Positions 1-10,405 of a stretch of 64,000 nt of DNA are shown here, piece after piece. The DNA lies in assembly GCF_027595985.1 (NCBI RefSeq), contig NC_073312.1, positions 7,816,983 through 7,880,982 of the forward strand, given 5' to 3'. How positions within the stretch are numbered: position 1 is the first letter of the stretch; the number at the start of each line of letters is the position of its first letter. The position numbers and the translations under genes were made by a program. Source of the stretch: Sorex araneus. Its lineage: Eukaryota; Chordata; Mammalia; Eulipotyphla; Soricidae. The notes under the pieces are model-generated. The model did no database searches and was not told the origin of the DNA. It saw only the letters and a program-made list of their open reading frames with translations.

Positions 1-461
1 GGAGGAGGGAGGGGAGGGAGGGAGGGAGGAGCAGCAGCTTTGCGTTACAGATATTCCGTGTGAACTCCGACGAGCCCTGGGAAGCAGGAAAGGGGAACAT
101 CTCTAAACGCTCTTAGCAAACCTCGAGGCCTGCTGGGCAGGAGGGACTGTGAGGAACTCAAAGGTTCCTCATTGTTCAGGGGTCGGGAGCCGGGCAGAGC
201 CAGCTACAGCATCAGGACGAGAAGCAGGAGAGAGAACTGAGTTCTGGTGAGTGCTGGGTTTTAACTTCCCTTCACGGCCTCTGAGGGCAAAGCCCGTCAT
301 GTCCCCAGTGGAACCTCCCTTTTTCAGTAAGACTCTCAAGTGCACAGCGGAAGGATGAGTGGGAAATTAAGACGTGTGCAGCCGGGTGAGGGGGCAGGTT
401 TCTGCAGAAGACAGGAGCCCCGCCTCTGGCGTCACCAGACAGGCCCCGGGCTGGAAAGACC
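1..461. other. Downstream flank, unassigned
   Basis: Starts inside a GGGA/GGA purine tract (1-34), then about 420 bp of single-copy-looking sequence without a recognisable exon or repeat. Confidence 0.5.
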
Positions 462-1003
462 TAGAGGAGGAGGAGAAGGAGGTGGAGGAGGAGGAGGAGG
501 GAGGGGGAGGAGGAGCAGGAGGAGGAGGAGGAAGAGGAGGAGGAGGATGAGGACGAGGAGGAGGAGGAGGAAGAGGAGGAGGAGGAGGAGGAAGAGGAGG
601 AGGAGGAGGAGGAGGAGGAGTTGGGGAGGAGGAGGAGGAGGGAGGGGGAGGAGGAAGAGGAGGAGAGGAGGTGGAGGAGGAGGGGGAGGAGGAGAGGAGA
701 GGAGGAGGAGGAGGGAGGAAGGAGGAGGGAGGAGGAAGAGGAGGACGAGGGGAGGAGGAGGAGCAGCAGGAGGAGGAGGAGGAGGAGGAGAGGAGGTGGA
801 GGAGGAGGAGAGGAGGAGGTGGAGGAGGAGGAGGAGGAGGTGGAGGAGGAGGAGGAGGAAGGGGATGAAGAGGAGGAGGAGGAGGAGGAGAAGGAGGAGC
901 AGCAGGAGGAGGAGGAGGAGGAGGAGGTGGAGGAGGAGGAGGAGGAGGAGGAGGAGGAAGAGGAGGTGGAGGAAGAGGTGGAGGAGGAGGAGGTGGGGGG
1001 GAG
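462..1003. repeat. GGA/GGAGGA trinucleotide array, about 540 bp
   Basis: Nearly pure purine on the plus strand, mainly GGA with GAAG, GTGG and GGGG interruptions. Open frames in it code for poly-Glu, poly-Arg or poly-Pro/Ser and are not genes. G-runs could form G-quadruplexes, and the mirror symmetry could allow triplex DNA. Confidence 0.95.
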
Positions 1004-1675
1004 GCAGGCGTGGGAGTGGCTGGGGAAGAAAAGCAGGAGCAGGGCTGAGCAGAGCAAGCCAATGGGCGCAGGTGCATGAGAGCTGGTAGGGACAGAGTCA
1101 AGGGCCTGGGGCCGGGAGAAAGCACCCGGGGAGCAAGGAAACCCAGGCAGTGCCCCCGCCAGGGCGACGCACAAACACTGCCCTTGTGAAGGACAGACAG
1201 TGGCTCCTTTCTCAGCGCCAACACAGGCGAACCCCGCCGCCTCTTTGGCATCAGTTTGGTCCATTCGCAGGAGGGGTTTACCGCCCACGTCAAAGCACAA
1301 ATGAAAAAAGTACTTCCAGCAAAACAGCCCTGAGGAGTGACTTCAATTTTTCCCAAAAATGAGACCCTCAGAGGCCCAGCGGCTAACGGAACTGTCCGGA
1401 ATCCAGTCCGTGTGAGGTTGTGGTGACTCACTAAGTACACACGTATGGGGAAAGCACAAACACCATCGTTAATCTTGACTGACCCACGAGCATGTGACAT
1501 GCCCCGGCTAAACCTTACCCAAATCCGTTGCTGCTTGCAGAGAAATGAATCTCTCTGTGGGCTTGACAAACCCCCTCTGAGGCGATGGTGGAGAGTCTTC
1601 TCTCAGGCCTGAGACCTGCCTGGACTTCCCTGCGTGAAGACCCCTGATGGAAATTACCCTAAAAGAAAAAAAAGA
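1004..1675. other. Downstream flank, unassigned
   Basis: Single-copy-looking sequence between the GGA array and the first SINE. No exon, promoter or repeat was recognised on either strand. Confidence 0.4.
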
Positions 1676-1839
1676 GGGGCTGGAGCCATAGAACAGTGGG
1701 TAGGGGGCGTTTTGCCTTGCACATGGCCGACCCAGGTTGAATCCCCAGCATCCCAAAGGGTCCCTCAAGCAACGCCAGGAGTAATCCCTGAGTGCAGAGC
1801 CAGGAGTAGCCCCTGAGCATTGCTGGGTGTGATCCAAAA

Positions 1840-1872
<33 letters not shown>
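1676..1872 (+). mobile_element. Sor SINE, long pure A tail
   Basis: Full-length tRNA-related head (A-box-like GATAG/CATAG..AGTGGGTAGGG and B-box GGTTGAATCCC), body ending TGATCCAAAAAGC and about 29 A. The long uninterrupted tail suggests a fairly recent insertion. Confidence 0.9.
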
Positions 1873-1875
<3 letters not shown>

Positions 1876-1894
1876 ACAAAACTTTTCTGCAACT

Positions 1895-2066
1895 GGGCTG
1901 GAGTGATAGAACAGCGGGTAGGGTGTTTGCCTTGCACGCAGCCAAACCCGGGTTCAATCCCCAGCATCCCATATGGTCCCCTGAGCAACCGCCAGGGGTG
2001 ATTCCTAAGTGCACGAGGCCAGGAGTGACCCCTGTGTAATTGCTGGGTGTGACCCAAAAAGGAAAA
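1895..2066 (+). mobile_element. Sor SINE with target-site duplication
   Basis: Full length. It is flanked by near-identical direct repeats ending TTTTCTGCAAC at about 1880-1893 and 2066-2080 (one extra T in the second). Confidence 0.9.
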
Positions 2067-2226
2067 ACTTTTTCTGCAACATTAATTCTACCAACATTCC
2101 TGTTTCTTTGAACTTAAATTGCCATTTTGTTTTGGAGAACTTTATTCATTCCCACAGTTGAATGACAGCAGAACAACCCACAGCTTAAAAGGTTTTCTTT
2201 TCTCTCAAAGGTTGCCCATAGGAGTC

Positions 2227-2521
2227 TAGAGAGTATCAGGAGTAGGGGTGCTGACCTTGCATGCAGTCAAGCCAGGTTCGATCCCCAGCATCCCATGTGG
2301 CCACCCGGAATACCGCCAGCAGTAGCTCCTGCGTGCAGAGCCAAAAGTAAGCCCTGTGCACTGCCGGGTGTGGCCCCAAAACATACAAGCAAAAAAAGGA
2401 GCCTTTTAAAAGGATTTTGTCTGGGGGTGGGGAGCAGAGGGGAGTTAGGAGGGGAGAGCCAGGAATGGTCCCCTAGCACCATGGAGTGTGGCCCAAAAGC
2501 AAAAAAAAAAAAAAAAAAAAG
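2227..2521 (+). mobile_element. Two degraded Sor SINEs in tandem
   Basis: 2227-2397 keeps the B-box AGGTTCGATCCCC and the body. 2415-2521 keeps only the 3' body and an A tail. Confidence 0.6.
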
Positions 2522-2692
2522 ATAAACAGCTTTTCAGCTGAGGCTGATACAGACCTGGAAAGCCAGGACAGAGGCCGCCAAGATGTGATCCGGGGGCCGC
2601 ACATGTGTGCGGCCCTCTCTGCAGCTGCACGAGCATGACTCCAGACGCCAGCTAAAGACGTGGCCCCATGCCTGCCCAGGAGGGGAAAGGTA

Positions 2693-2884
<192 letters not shown>

Positions 2885-2939
2885 CTCTTCCTTGCTGGGG
2901 GTGAAGGGCGTGGTGACCGCCATATATGACGACCACAGA

Positions 2940-3289
2940 TGGGGGTTTACAAGCTTGCAATGATCCAATATCTGGAGAAATCTCCCTGGACTTAGTTGGT
3001 AAAGTACAGGAAATCCAAAACCTCATATCTCTTCAGAACAGGTCTGACTCTAGTGGGTACTCCTAACAATAATAGTGAGGTTTGTGTTGAAATATTGAAT
3101 GCCACCAAAGTAAATAGAAAGTAAAGTGAGGGCCGGAGCGATAGCACAGCGGGTAGGGCGTTTGCTTGCACGCGGCCGACCCGGGTTCGATCCCCGGCAT
3201 CCCATATGGTCCCCAAGCACCCGCCAGGAGTAATTCCTGAGTGCAAAGCCAGGAGTAACCCCTGAGCATTGCTGGGTGTGACCCAAAAA

Positions 3290-3320
<31 letters not shown>

Positions 3321-3525
3321 CAGAAAGTAAAGTGAAATTTATCAGTTACAAGGGGGGGTTGCGGGGGGCGGAATGGGAGGTGTACTGTGTGTGGTTTTTT
3401 TTTTTTTGGTGGTGGGATATGGGCACTGATGAAGGGATGGTTGTTTCAGCATTGTATAACTGAGACTTGAGCCTGAAAGCATTGTAATTTTCCACATGGT
3501 GATTCAATAAAATAAAATTCTTTTT
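2940..3525 (+). mobile_element. LINE-1 3' end, split by a SINE
   Basis: Parts 2940-3129 and 3322-3525 match the LINE 3' end at 15560-15942 in order and wording (CTAAT..TGGGT..GAAATATT, then GGGATG..GTTT..CATTGTAT). It ends GTGATTCAATAAAATAAAATTC, a poly(A) signal of a LINE-1 3' UTR. The assignment to LINE-1 is by analogy with the copy at 8396. Confidence 0.7.
3130..3321 (+). mobile_element. Sor SINE inserted in a LINE-1 end
   Basis: Full length, close to consensus, about 30-A tail. Perfect 14-bp target duplications AGAAAGTAAAGTGA at 3116-3129 and 3322-3335 prove insertion into the LINE sequence. Confidence 0.95.
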
Positions 3526-3978
3526 TTTTTTTTATGATTTTTCTTTTTTTTTTAATTAAATTTATTTATTTTTAATTAGAGAATCACCGTGAGGGTACAG
3601 TTACAGATTTATACACTTTTGTGCTTATACTTCCCTCATACAAAGTTTGGGAACCCATCCCTTCACCAGTGCCCATTCTCCACCACCCGTAAACCCATTC
3701 CCTCCCACCCTCCCCAATCCCATCTCCCCCCCACCCCACCCTGCCACTGTGGCAAGGCATTCCCTTCTGTTTTCTCTCTCTAATTAGCTGTTGTGGTTTG
3801 CAATAAAGGTGTTGAGTGGCCGCTGTGCTCAGTCTCTAGCCCTCATTCAGCCCGCAACTCCCTTCCCCCACATGGCCTTCGACTACAATGTAGTTGGTGA
3901 TCGCTTCTCTGAGTTGACCTTTCCCCGGAACGTGAGGCCAGCCTCGAAGCCATGGAGTCAACCTCCTGGTACATGGTG
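3526..3978 (-). mobile_element. Antisense LINE-1 3' end nested in another LINE-1 end
   Basis: Begins with a T-run (its A tail in reverse) and continues as the reverse complement of the same kind of LINE 3' UTR. It is flanked by a perfect 36-bp direct repeat, 3487-3522 and 3979-4014, that consists of the host LINE terminus. It is truncated at its 5' end. Confidence 0.7.
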
Positions 3979-4182
3979 ATTTTCCACATGGTGATTCAAT
4001 AAAATAAAATTCTTAAAAAAAAAAAAAAAGCCAGACAGATGTGTGGCAGAAAGAGCTGGAGCGTGGATTTCAAGGGACAGAGCAAAGTTCCCAACTGGCT
4101 CCTGCAACCAGAGATTGCTCTTTCATGGCTACAAAAAGGCAAAGCAAACACTGGAAATGTTTTCTTTCAAAGAAGTGTAAGG

Positions 4183-4325
4183 TGACCTGGGAAGTGGCTC
4201 AGAGGGCTTTGTGTGTGGAATCCCCACGTCGATCCCCAATATTGCATGCTCCCCTTGCTCCCCTAGCACCGAGCTCGGAGCGTCCCTCAGCACGGCCGGG
4301 CGTGGCCAAAAAAATCAAAACCAGA
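4183..4325 (+). mobile_element. Degraded Sor SINE
   Basis: Recognisable by the GTGGCTCAGAGGG head, TCGATCCCCAAT B-box and GGGCGTGGCC body end. Confidence 0.45.
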
Positions 4326-5009
4326 AAAATAATAAGGAAAATCCTACTCAATACCCTTGACAGCTCTTTCTGCACTTCCCGCTTAACAATGGAATTTCAT
4401 CCATGTGGGCGGGGCTTCCCCCACTCGAGTCCTTGCACCGGGTCTCCAATGCACCGTCCCCTCCCTCTTCTCACCTGGCCACTACATAGCGGTCCAGAGT
4501 GTCCTTGAAAACCCCATGCAAGTGCATATTCTGAACAAACTACTTCCTGAGCCCACGGCCTAGACCAGCTTCGTGCAATGAGAAGGGAAAGAGACTTCAC
4601 TTCCTCACACGAGCCCACCAGGGTTAACGAGGTTTTTTCCAAATTGCTCTGTGACCAAAGGGCTTGGAAATCTACGTTAGTGGGCTTTTCTGGGGAGACG
4701 GGGTGCTTCCAAAGTGTTCAGGGGGACTGGGCCCAGCACCCTGATGGGCCTGCCAGGGCTGTAGTTGGAGTCCACCAGGGCCACCCCTCGCAGTGTTGAG
4801 GGGCGAATGGGGTGAAGAGAAGGGGCTGGGGACCCAACTCGGGGCCTCGGGCCAGAAGGACATGCGCTTCAGTCTTGTGAGTGAGCCCCGGGCCCAAAAG
4901 GGGCTTTAGTAAGGAAAATTCCAAGTACCAGGGAGAAAAGAGAACAGAATGTAGGCGGTGAGAAAGGATAAGGCTGCTCCACGCTGGAAGCACTTTCATT
5001 CAACCGGAA
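4326..5009. other. Downstream flank, unassigned
   Basis: About 680 bp with no recognisable repeat or exon. Confidence 0.4.
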
Positions 5010-5093
5010 GAAGCGCTGTTATCCAAACCAGAAGCGCTGTTATCCAAACCAGAAGCGCTATTATCCAAACCGGAAGCGCTTTTATCCAAGTAG
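5010..5093. repeat. 21-bp minisatellite, four units
   Basis: Units GAAGCGCTGTTATCCAAACC plus one base at 5010, 5031, 5052 and 5073. The first two are identical, the third and fourth carry a few substitutions. Each unit holds the palindrome AGCGCT. Confidence 0.95.
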
Positions 5094-5714
5094 CAAGACC
5101 ATGCGCAGCCCAAGAGTCCAGCGAGGGCTGGAGCCCGTGCGCGGCCGCAGGAAGAGCAAACCTTGGTACAGCATCTGGGCCAGCGCCCTGGGCACTGGCT
5201 GAAGCCAGGCCAGAGCTCAGCAGAGTCCCTCTGCGTCTGGCCATCCCGAAGCCCCGCTGGTCCTCGGCTTCCCTGGACACTGGCCCCGGCTTTCCTTCTC
5301 CTCGAACTGACACGCAGAAAGCGCAGGTGGAATAATCCAGACAAAACCAGTTATAAATTGAAAAAAAGATCCAAGTTGGATTTTATTAAAATAGACATAA
5401 ACAGTTCTCATTTTTTCTTTAGCTGGTCGTCTAGGGAAGGAAGGAGAGAGAGCAGCGACCATCTGGGTGTAGGGAATGAAGGCGAGAGGAGTCAGAAGCA
5501 CCGCCTGGTCTGTGCCCCGCAGGCTGGGAGAGCGGGGTCCTCAGCTGCCAGCAGGGGAGCGAACCTCCAAAACCCAGCAGTCCTCACGCTAGTGTCAGGA
5601 GCAATGCTGCTGTCACGATTAACTAGAGAATGCAAGTCACAACAAAAGTAAGCCCACACAGATCACCGGAATACTTTTGAACACAAGCAAGGCAGGAGTT
5701 TGCTGCTTACAAAA
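5094..5714. other. Flank or distal 3' UTR of SEC23IP
   Basis: Single-copy-looking sequence between the minisatellite and the main poly(A) signal, containing the distal AATAAA. No exon was recognised. Confidence 0.4.
5382..5387 (-). terminator. Candidate distal poly(A) signal AATAAA
   Basis: The minus strand reads TTTTAATAAAATCC about 350 bp beyond the first signal and is followed within 30 bases by a T-run. It could serve a longer isoform. Confidence 0.35.
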
Positions 5715-5733
5715 GTGCATTGATAAATCACTG

Positions 5734-5739
5734 TTTATT
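5734..5739 (-). terminator. Candidate main poly(A) signal AATAAA
   Basis: The minus strand reads GTGTGAATAAACAGTG, followed by a cleavage-compatible CA about 20 bases on and a T/G-rich stretch. It sits at the end of the AU-rich, apparently unique block and is the best candidate end of the SEC23IP transcript. Confidence 0.55.
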
Positions 5740-6374
5740 CACACTGATCAGGATACATACACAAGAAAAGGTGTATCCTATTTTGTTTTGTTTTGTTTTT
5801 TCTAAAAATTCTGTTCCATGAGAACTATGTACAAAATGTGCAAAATGTTTCTACTGCATAACAAAAGAATGAAATCAGTATTCTCCTGCAGTATTAGGAA
5901 AATATTTAGATCATTTGAAGTTAGAGTAAGACAAAAGTGAAATATTACACAACAGTCTGTCCATGAAGTAGATTTATAGTCTAGGAGCACGGGGCTCATA
6001 CTTTCAAACACTTTGGTATAAGTAAAAACAATACAAAGCAAAAGACGAACAAAGATCTCTACTTTGGTTCTCGTAGTTAAGTGAGCGTCTGCGTGGACCA
6101 TCACAGCTGCCTCCAGCAGCAACGAGGAAGCTCTTGCCGCCCTCCTCTCCTGCTCACCCCCTGCATGGCAGGAGGGCTCCCCGGGCTCTGGGAAGTGGGG
6201 AGCATGCCGCCCTCCTCCGGTAGGTGCTCTCAGGTAGCCTGGTGGTGTCCTATGAGCTTATATCCCACCTCTTCAAGCGACCGCCGGGTCTCCTCTTAAC
6301 ACATACAAATGTCCCACACTGTAGCAGCGCAACAATTCACGTTGAATGTAGAACAGACACGTTTACAAAAACCA

Positions 6375-6548
6375 GGGGCCAGAGCGAAAGGACAGCAGGT
6401 AGTGTACACCTTGCACATGGCCAATCCAGGTTCAATCCCCAGGACCCCACATGGTCCCTTGAGCTCTGCCAGGAGTAATTTCTGAGCACAGAGCAAGGAG
6501 TAACCCCTGAGCACTGCCAGGTGTGGCCCCAAAACAAAACAAAACAAT
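6375..6548 (+). mobile_element. Sor SINE in the probable SEC23IP 3' UTR
   Basis: Moderately diverged full-length copy, antisense to the gene, tail (AAAAC)n. Confidence 0.8.
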
Positions 6549-7094
6549 CAATCTAGCCAGAAGTCCATACTTGAATAAAGGAACGTACTACATTAATAAA
6601 AAATATATGCAAGTTTAATAGCCCATCAACAAGAGCTCTTAGCTCTTAAGAGACAGAAACAACCATTTGCATGCTACAGGTATTCATTGATATTCCATGG
6701 TACTTTGACAACTGAAGAACTAAACTCATCCAAGGAATCGTTCACTTCATCATTTTCAGAATTGCGTTTTCCCGCTAGACTGTCCAAATGTGGTAGTGGC
6801 TGCTCTTCGAAGTCTCCTTGTCGTGGCCCTGTGTGCCGGCGTCTGATGAACGCCGCCAGCAGGGACCGTCGGCGAGCAGCTAGCCGGGAAGCCCGCTCTG
6901 CTCCCGGCCACAGAGCACACGGGGGACATCTGGGAGGATCTTCTCGGAACTGTGCTGTCGTCTGGGCCTTTCTGGAAGGATACGGAGACTGTGAGTGAAA
7001 GCCAGGCGCTCCCCTCAGCTTTCCACACACGCTAGGATGAGGACCACACACTCCAGTGAAAGTACATGCTGCCGCGGGGTTTTTGGGTTTTGAG

Positions 7095-7422
7095 AACAGA
7101 ACAGCTCAAAGGACGCACAACGGTGGCCTGGATTCAATTCCCAGTACCTCGGGATCACTCCCCCACCCCAAACACTACCAGGGTGGGCTGGGGACCCCAG
7201 CACTGCTGGGCCAAGCGGCAGTAAGTCCCGTATCATCGAGGAGTCCCTGAGCACTACCTAGGAGACCCCAAGAGAGAGAACAAAAGGGGCTGGAGACAGT
7301 ACAGTGGAGAAGGCACTTGCTTCGCATGCAGTGGACACCGGTTCGATTCCTGGCACCCCGTATGATCCCCCAAGCTCCACCAGAAGTGAGCCCTGAGCAC
7401 CTGGGTATGGTCCAAAAACAAA
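7095..7422 (+). mobile_element. Two Sor SINEs, one degraded
   Basis: 7095-7270 is old and only partly recognisable. 7286-7422 keeps GGGGCTGGAGACAGTACAG and a good B-box GGTTCGATTCC but lacks the central CAGAGCCAGGAGT segment. Confidence 0.6.
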
Positions 7423-8147
7423 GCACAGAGGCAGGAATTAGGGGAAGGGTCCTATAGCTATTATCCCCCACCATTTACTGAACCTAAGACCTCACCGACT
7501 GTAAGATGCATCATTACTTCCCGAGGGTGGCAGAGGACAGAAAGGGAACCCCCACTACACAGGTCGGAAGGACACAGTCTGCAGGCCTCCGAGACAGCAC
7601 TGGGGGGGAGGAAACCCCCATGCCCCCATCTGCAGCTCACCCCCGCCCTCCCCCCACCCACGTCCACATGGTCCGTGCACTGAATCCGCTCAGCTGAGCT
7701 CACTGACTGTACTGGCCGTTAGAACGTGCCACGGCTCTGTGGGCGGGAAAAACGGGATGTCGGGGTTGGGCTTTCCTGGATTTTCTGAGTTTTCTGGTTA
7801 CATTCGAGCAGAAGCTTCCTGCTGCCCTGTAAGCCCACACAGGGTCTGGGACACGGCCTGGGTGTTTCCCCAGCGGAAGGGCGGCACGTTCCCGGGGTCA
7901 GGAAGCGACCCCACCCACCGCTAACCGAGGCAGGGAGGCTGGCGCTCCGCAGTGCTGCGGATTCAGGGAACACCCGTGCCTTTTCCCAGAGACTGTTCAA
8001 CCCAATCCGAAGTACATGACTATTTCATAATTGAGAAAAAAAGTGAATCTTGAGTCTTTAGATTGGCTCACGCATTCAGGAGTTTTCACCTCCTCCTCTC
8101 CTCGTTCCGTGGGAAAAGAACAGGGATAATTAGAACACTATTTCGTT

Positions 8148-8286
8148 AGGCCACACCGAACTGTGCTTAGGGATTGCTCCTCGCTCTGCACTCAGGGATC
8201 ATTTCTGTTGGGGTTCAGGGGGTCACAGAGGGTTCCAGGTACTAAACCTGGGTCAGCACGTCCCAGTGGACCATTTCTCTGGCCCA
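8148..8286 (-). mobile_element. Degraded Sor SINE, minus strand
   Basis: Shows GGCCACACCG, CTCTGCACTCAGGGATC and a terminal TCTCTGGCCC, the reverse of the SINE head. It is the only minus-strand copy seen below 10 kb. Confidence 0.6.
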
Positions 8287-8301
8287 GAATGCTGCTTTTA
8301 T

Positions 8302-8391
8302 AGAAGAGAATAGTACTGCAAAACTGTATGTCTAAGACTCAACTATGATTTACGTTTTAAGTCACAGTGCTTTAATAAAAAATAAATAAAA
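8302..8391 (+). mobile_element. LINE-1 3' terminus fragment
   Basis: Shares the TGTCTAA..CTCAACTATGA..AGT..GGTGCT/AGTGCT..TAATAAAAA wording with the copies at 12940 and 50125, and ends in an A-rich tail. Confidence 0.55.
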
Positions 8392-8395
8392 CTAG

Positions 8396-8935
8396 GAACT
8401 GGATTTCCACGTGGCCCAGAAATTCCACTACCGGGAAGATGGCCCTGAGGTCCCCAAAACACAAATCAGACAAGACACCCGTAAGCCTGTGTTCACTGCA
8501 GCTCTGTGTACAGCAGCCAAAACATGGGGACAGCCCAAATGCCCACAAACAATGACTGGATAAAGAAACTTTCAAACATATAGCAGTCTTAAAAAAAGAC
8601 TTTATCTGGGGCTGGAGCAATAGCACAGCGGGGAGGGCGTTTGCCTTGCACGCGGTTGAACCGGGTTCGATTCCCAGCATCCCATATGGCCCCTGAGCAC
8701 CGCCAGGAGTGATTCCTGAGTGCAGAGCCAGGACTAACCCCTGTGCATCGCCGAGTGTGACCCAAAAAGCAAAAAAAAAAAAAAAAGAAAGAAAGAAAGA
8801 CTTTATCTAAAGTCATACAATTTGCTGCAACATGGATGACTTCGGAAAGTATTATGTGGAGTAAAATCAGAGGGAGAGGAACACTCAGAATGTTCCCTCT
8901 TGTATGTGGGACAGAAAGAAATCTCGTACAGAAAC
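8396..8935 (+). mobile_element. LINE-1 ORF2-end/3' UTR fragment split by a SINE
   Basis: Contains the standard mammalian LINE-1 phrase around CCCAAATGCCCACAAACAATG and GGATAAAGAAACT, which lies just after ORF2. It is interrupted at 8608-8795. Confidence 0.8.
8608..8795 (+). mobile_element. Sor SINE inserted in a LINE-1
   Basis: Full length with tail A16 then (GAAA)n. Perfect 13-bp duplications AAAGACTTTATCT lie at 8595-8607 and 8796-8808. Confidence 0.95.
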
Positions 8936-8969
8936 ATCAAAAGCTCAGTGGCAGCAGAACAAGGAGCGG

Positions 8970-9185
8970 AAGACCTGGTCCCGGTAGTGAGCTCATGGCA
9001 GAAGTGGGGGTGAGAAGGAAGGGAGCGTGGGGACAACAGGGGAGGACGACAGTGGGAGTGGGGGGTGGGGGGAAAATGGGGATACTGGTGCAGGGCAGTG
9101 GGCCCCGGTGAAGGGACTGATACTAGAACACTGTACTACCAATACCTTAGTAACTTTGCGAATCACAGTGATTCAATTAAAAACA
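8970..9185 (+). mobile_element. LINE-1 3' UTR end
   Basis: G-rich part followed by GTGAAGGGACTGATAC and a terminal CACAGTGATTCAATTAAAA, the same end as at 3490 and 15910. Confidence 0.6.
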
Positions 9186-9769
9186 GGAAGGAAGGAAGCA
9201 AAAAAGCAGAAGGGAATAAACATGGGCCAGCAATGACAGACCCTGAGCTGAGTGTGCTGGGTGGGGTTAGGGGAGGGCTGACGAGGACACGTGGGGACAC
9301 TGGGGGTGCTGGACTCGGCTGGCGGGGGCGAGGCAGCGTCATTACAAACACTAATGCTTACACTCGGAAGCCGCGGTACCTAACAAACTTGGCGCTAAGA
9401 AAATCCTCTTTCACTGCGCAGCTTCAGGGCTGGGAGGTGACCTGGGACACGACACACGCGTGGTCGGGAGCTGGGAGGGATTTTGGACGAGCTCTTTCCC
9501 AAGGAAAAGCAGCAGATCATCCTGATCTGCCGTTTCTCCTGGGACGCAGAGAGAGGTGGGGACAACGGGCGTCACCCCGAGACTCTAGGCCGGGGGGACG
9601 TGTGGGAGAGACGCTCCCGTGGGGGCCTGTGAGTGCTGCCAAGCACAGCTGAAACCCCTAATTGTTCAGGGCAGCAGCGGGAGTCAGACACCGCACCCTA
9701 CACCCAAAGGAACCTTCACTTCTGCTCCTGGGAGTCTGTGCTTAAGAGAAACTAAACATGACGGAAGAC

Positions 9770-9926
9770 CCGGAGCTGGAGAGAGACGGCAGGCGGGGCG
9801 CCTGCCTTGCACACGGTCGACCAGGGTTCACTCCCCGGCACCCCACGATCCTCCGGGCAGTGCAGGAGTGAGCACAGAGCCAGGAGGGAGCCCTGAGCAC
9901 CACTGAGTGTGGCTCCAAAATATAAA
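9770..9926 (+). mobile_element. Old Sor SINE
   Basis: Keeps GGAGCTGGAGAGAGACGGCA, GCCTTGCACACGGTCGACC and the GTGTGGCTCC end, but lost part of the central body. Confidence 0.65.
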
Positions 9927-10059
9927 TGTTCTTCCTAATTTTTTTTTAAAAAGGCCCAGAAATGGTTAATGAGTTAGAAATGTGAGTCCCTTCCTTAATG
10001 TCTGTCCTGAATTTTTAAAAACACAATCACAGGAACAGGAGAAAGAGATAATACAGCCC

Positions 10060-10221
10060 CGTAAGAGACAGCTCAGTGGCTGTGTGCATACTCCGCCTGC
10101 GAGAGCCCCGGGTTTGAGTCCCAGCCCCAGAGTCCAGCAGGCAGCAGGCACCATTCCCAGTTACCAGCTGGAGGGTAGCCGGGAGCAGTGCCCACGCAGT
10201 ATCGGGTGCGAGCCAAAAACC
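10060..10221 (+). mobile_element. Degraded Sor SINE next to the stop codon
   Basis: AGACAGCTCAGTGGC head and GGGTTTGAGTCCC B-box. It lies about 100 bp downstream of the SEC23IP stop, antisense. Confidence 0.5.
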
Positions 10222-10323
10222 AAAGACCGAAGACGGCAGACTGCCCGGTTCAGAACGACGACACACACTGTCACGGGAAACACACACTACAGCGACACAG
10301 TCACTCACGGTGAGGGGCGCCAC

Positions 10324-10405
10324 TCAGTGCTGGGGCTGCTCAGGGCTGATGTTCATGGTTCGGTAAATTTCCTTCAGTAATAGCAAGGCGGTATCTTCTG
10401 ATTCC
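10324..10405 (-). CDS. SEC23IP: SEC23IP terminal coding exon 18 (residues 969-995, stop)
   Basis: Too short for an obvious open frame but unambiguous. The acceptor CCCAG precedes GGAATCAG; the first G completes Trp. It then encodes [20 protein letters not shown] and PEQPQH, and TGA lies at 10326-10324. This is the exact C terminus remembered for human p125, including the Gln/His tail. The exon continues without an obvious donor into the probable 3' UTR. Confidence 0.94.

Larger units (their letters stand above)
5715..10323 (-). other. SEC23IP: Probable SEC23IP 3' UTR with inserted SINEs and LINE ends
   Basis: From the stop codon downstream there is no splice donor with clear context. The stretches at about 9190-9765, 7420-8145 and especially 6550-7090 and 5715-6370 are single-copy in this window. 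The distal part reads on the minus strand like an AU-rich UTR and ends with AATAAA at 5739-5734. Sor copies (6375, 7286, 8608, 9770, 10060) and LINE-1 3' ends (8302-9185) lie on the opposite strand within it. A separate downstream gene cannot be excluded. Confidence 0.55.

Noticed and set aside
340-1300. Long open frames of poly-Glu, poly-Arg, poly-Pro and poly-Ser
   Set aside because: They are translations of the GGA array in different frames and have no exon context.
5010-5093. CRISPR-like repeat
   Set aside because: Units are directly adjacent with no spacers and the genome is mammalian; it is a minisatellite.
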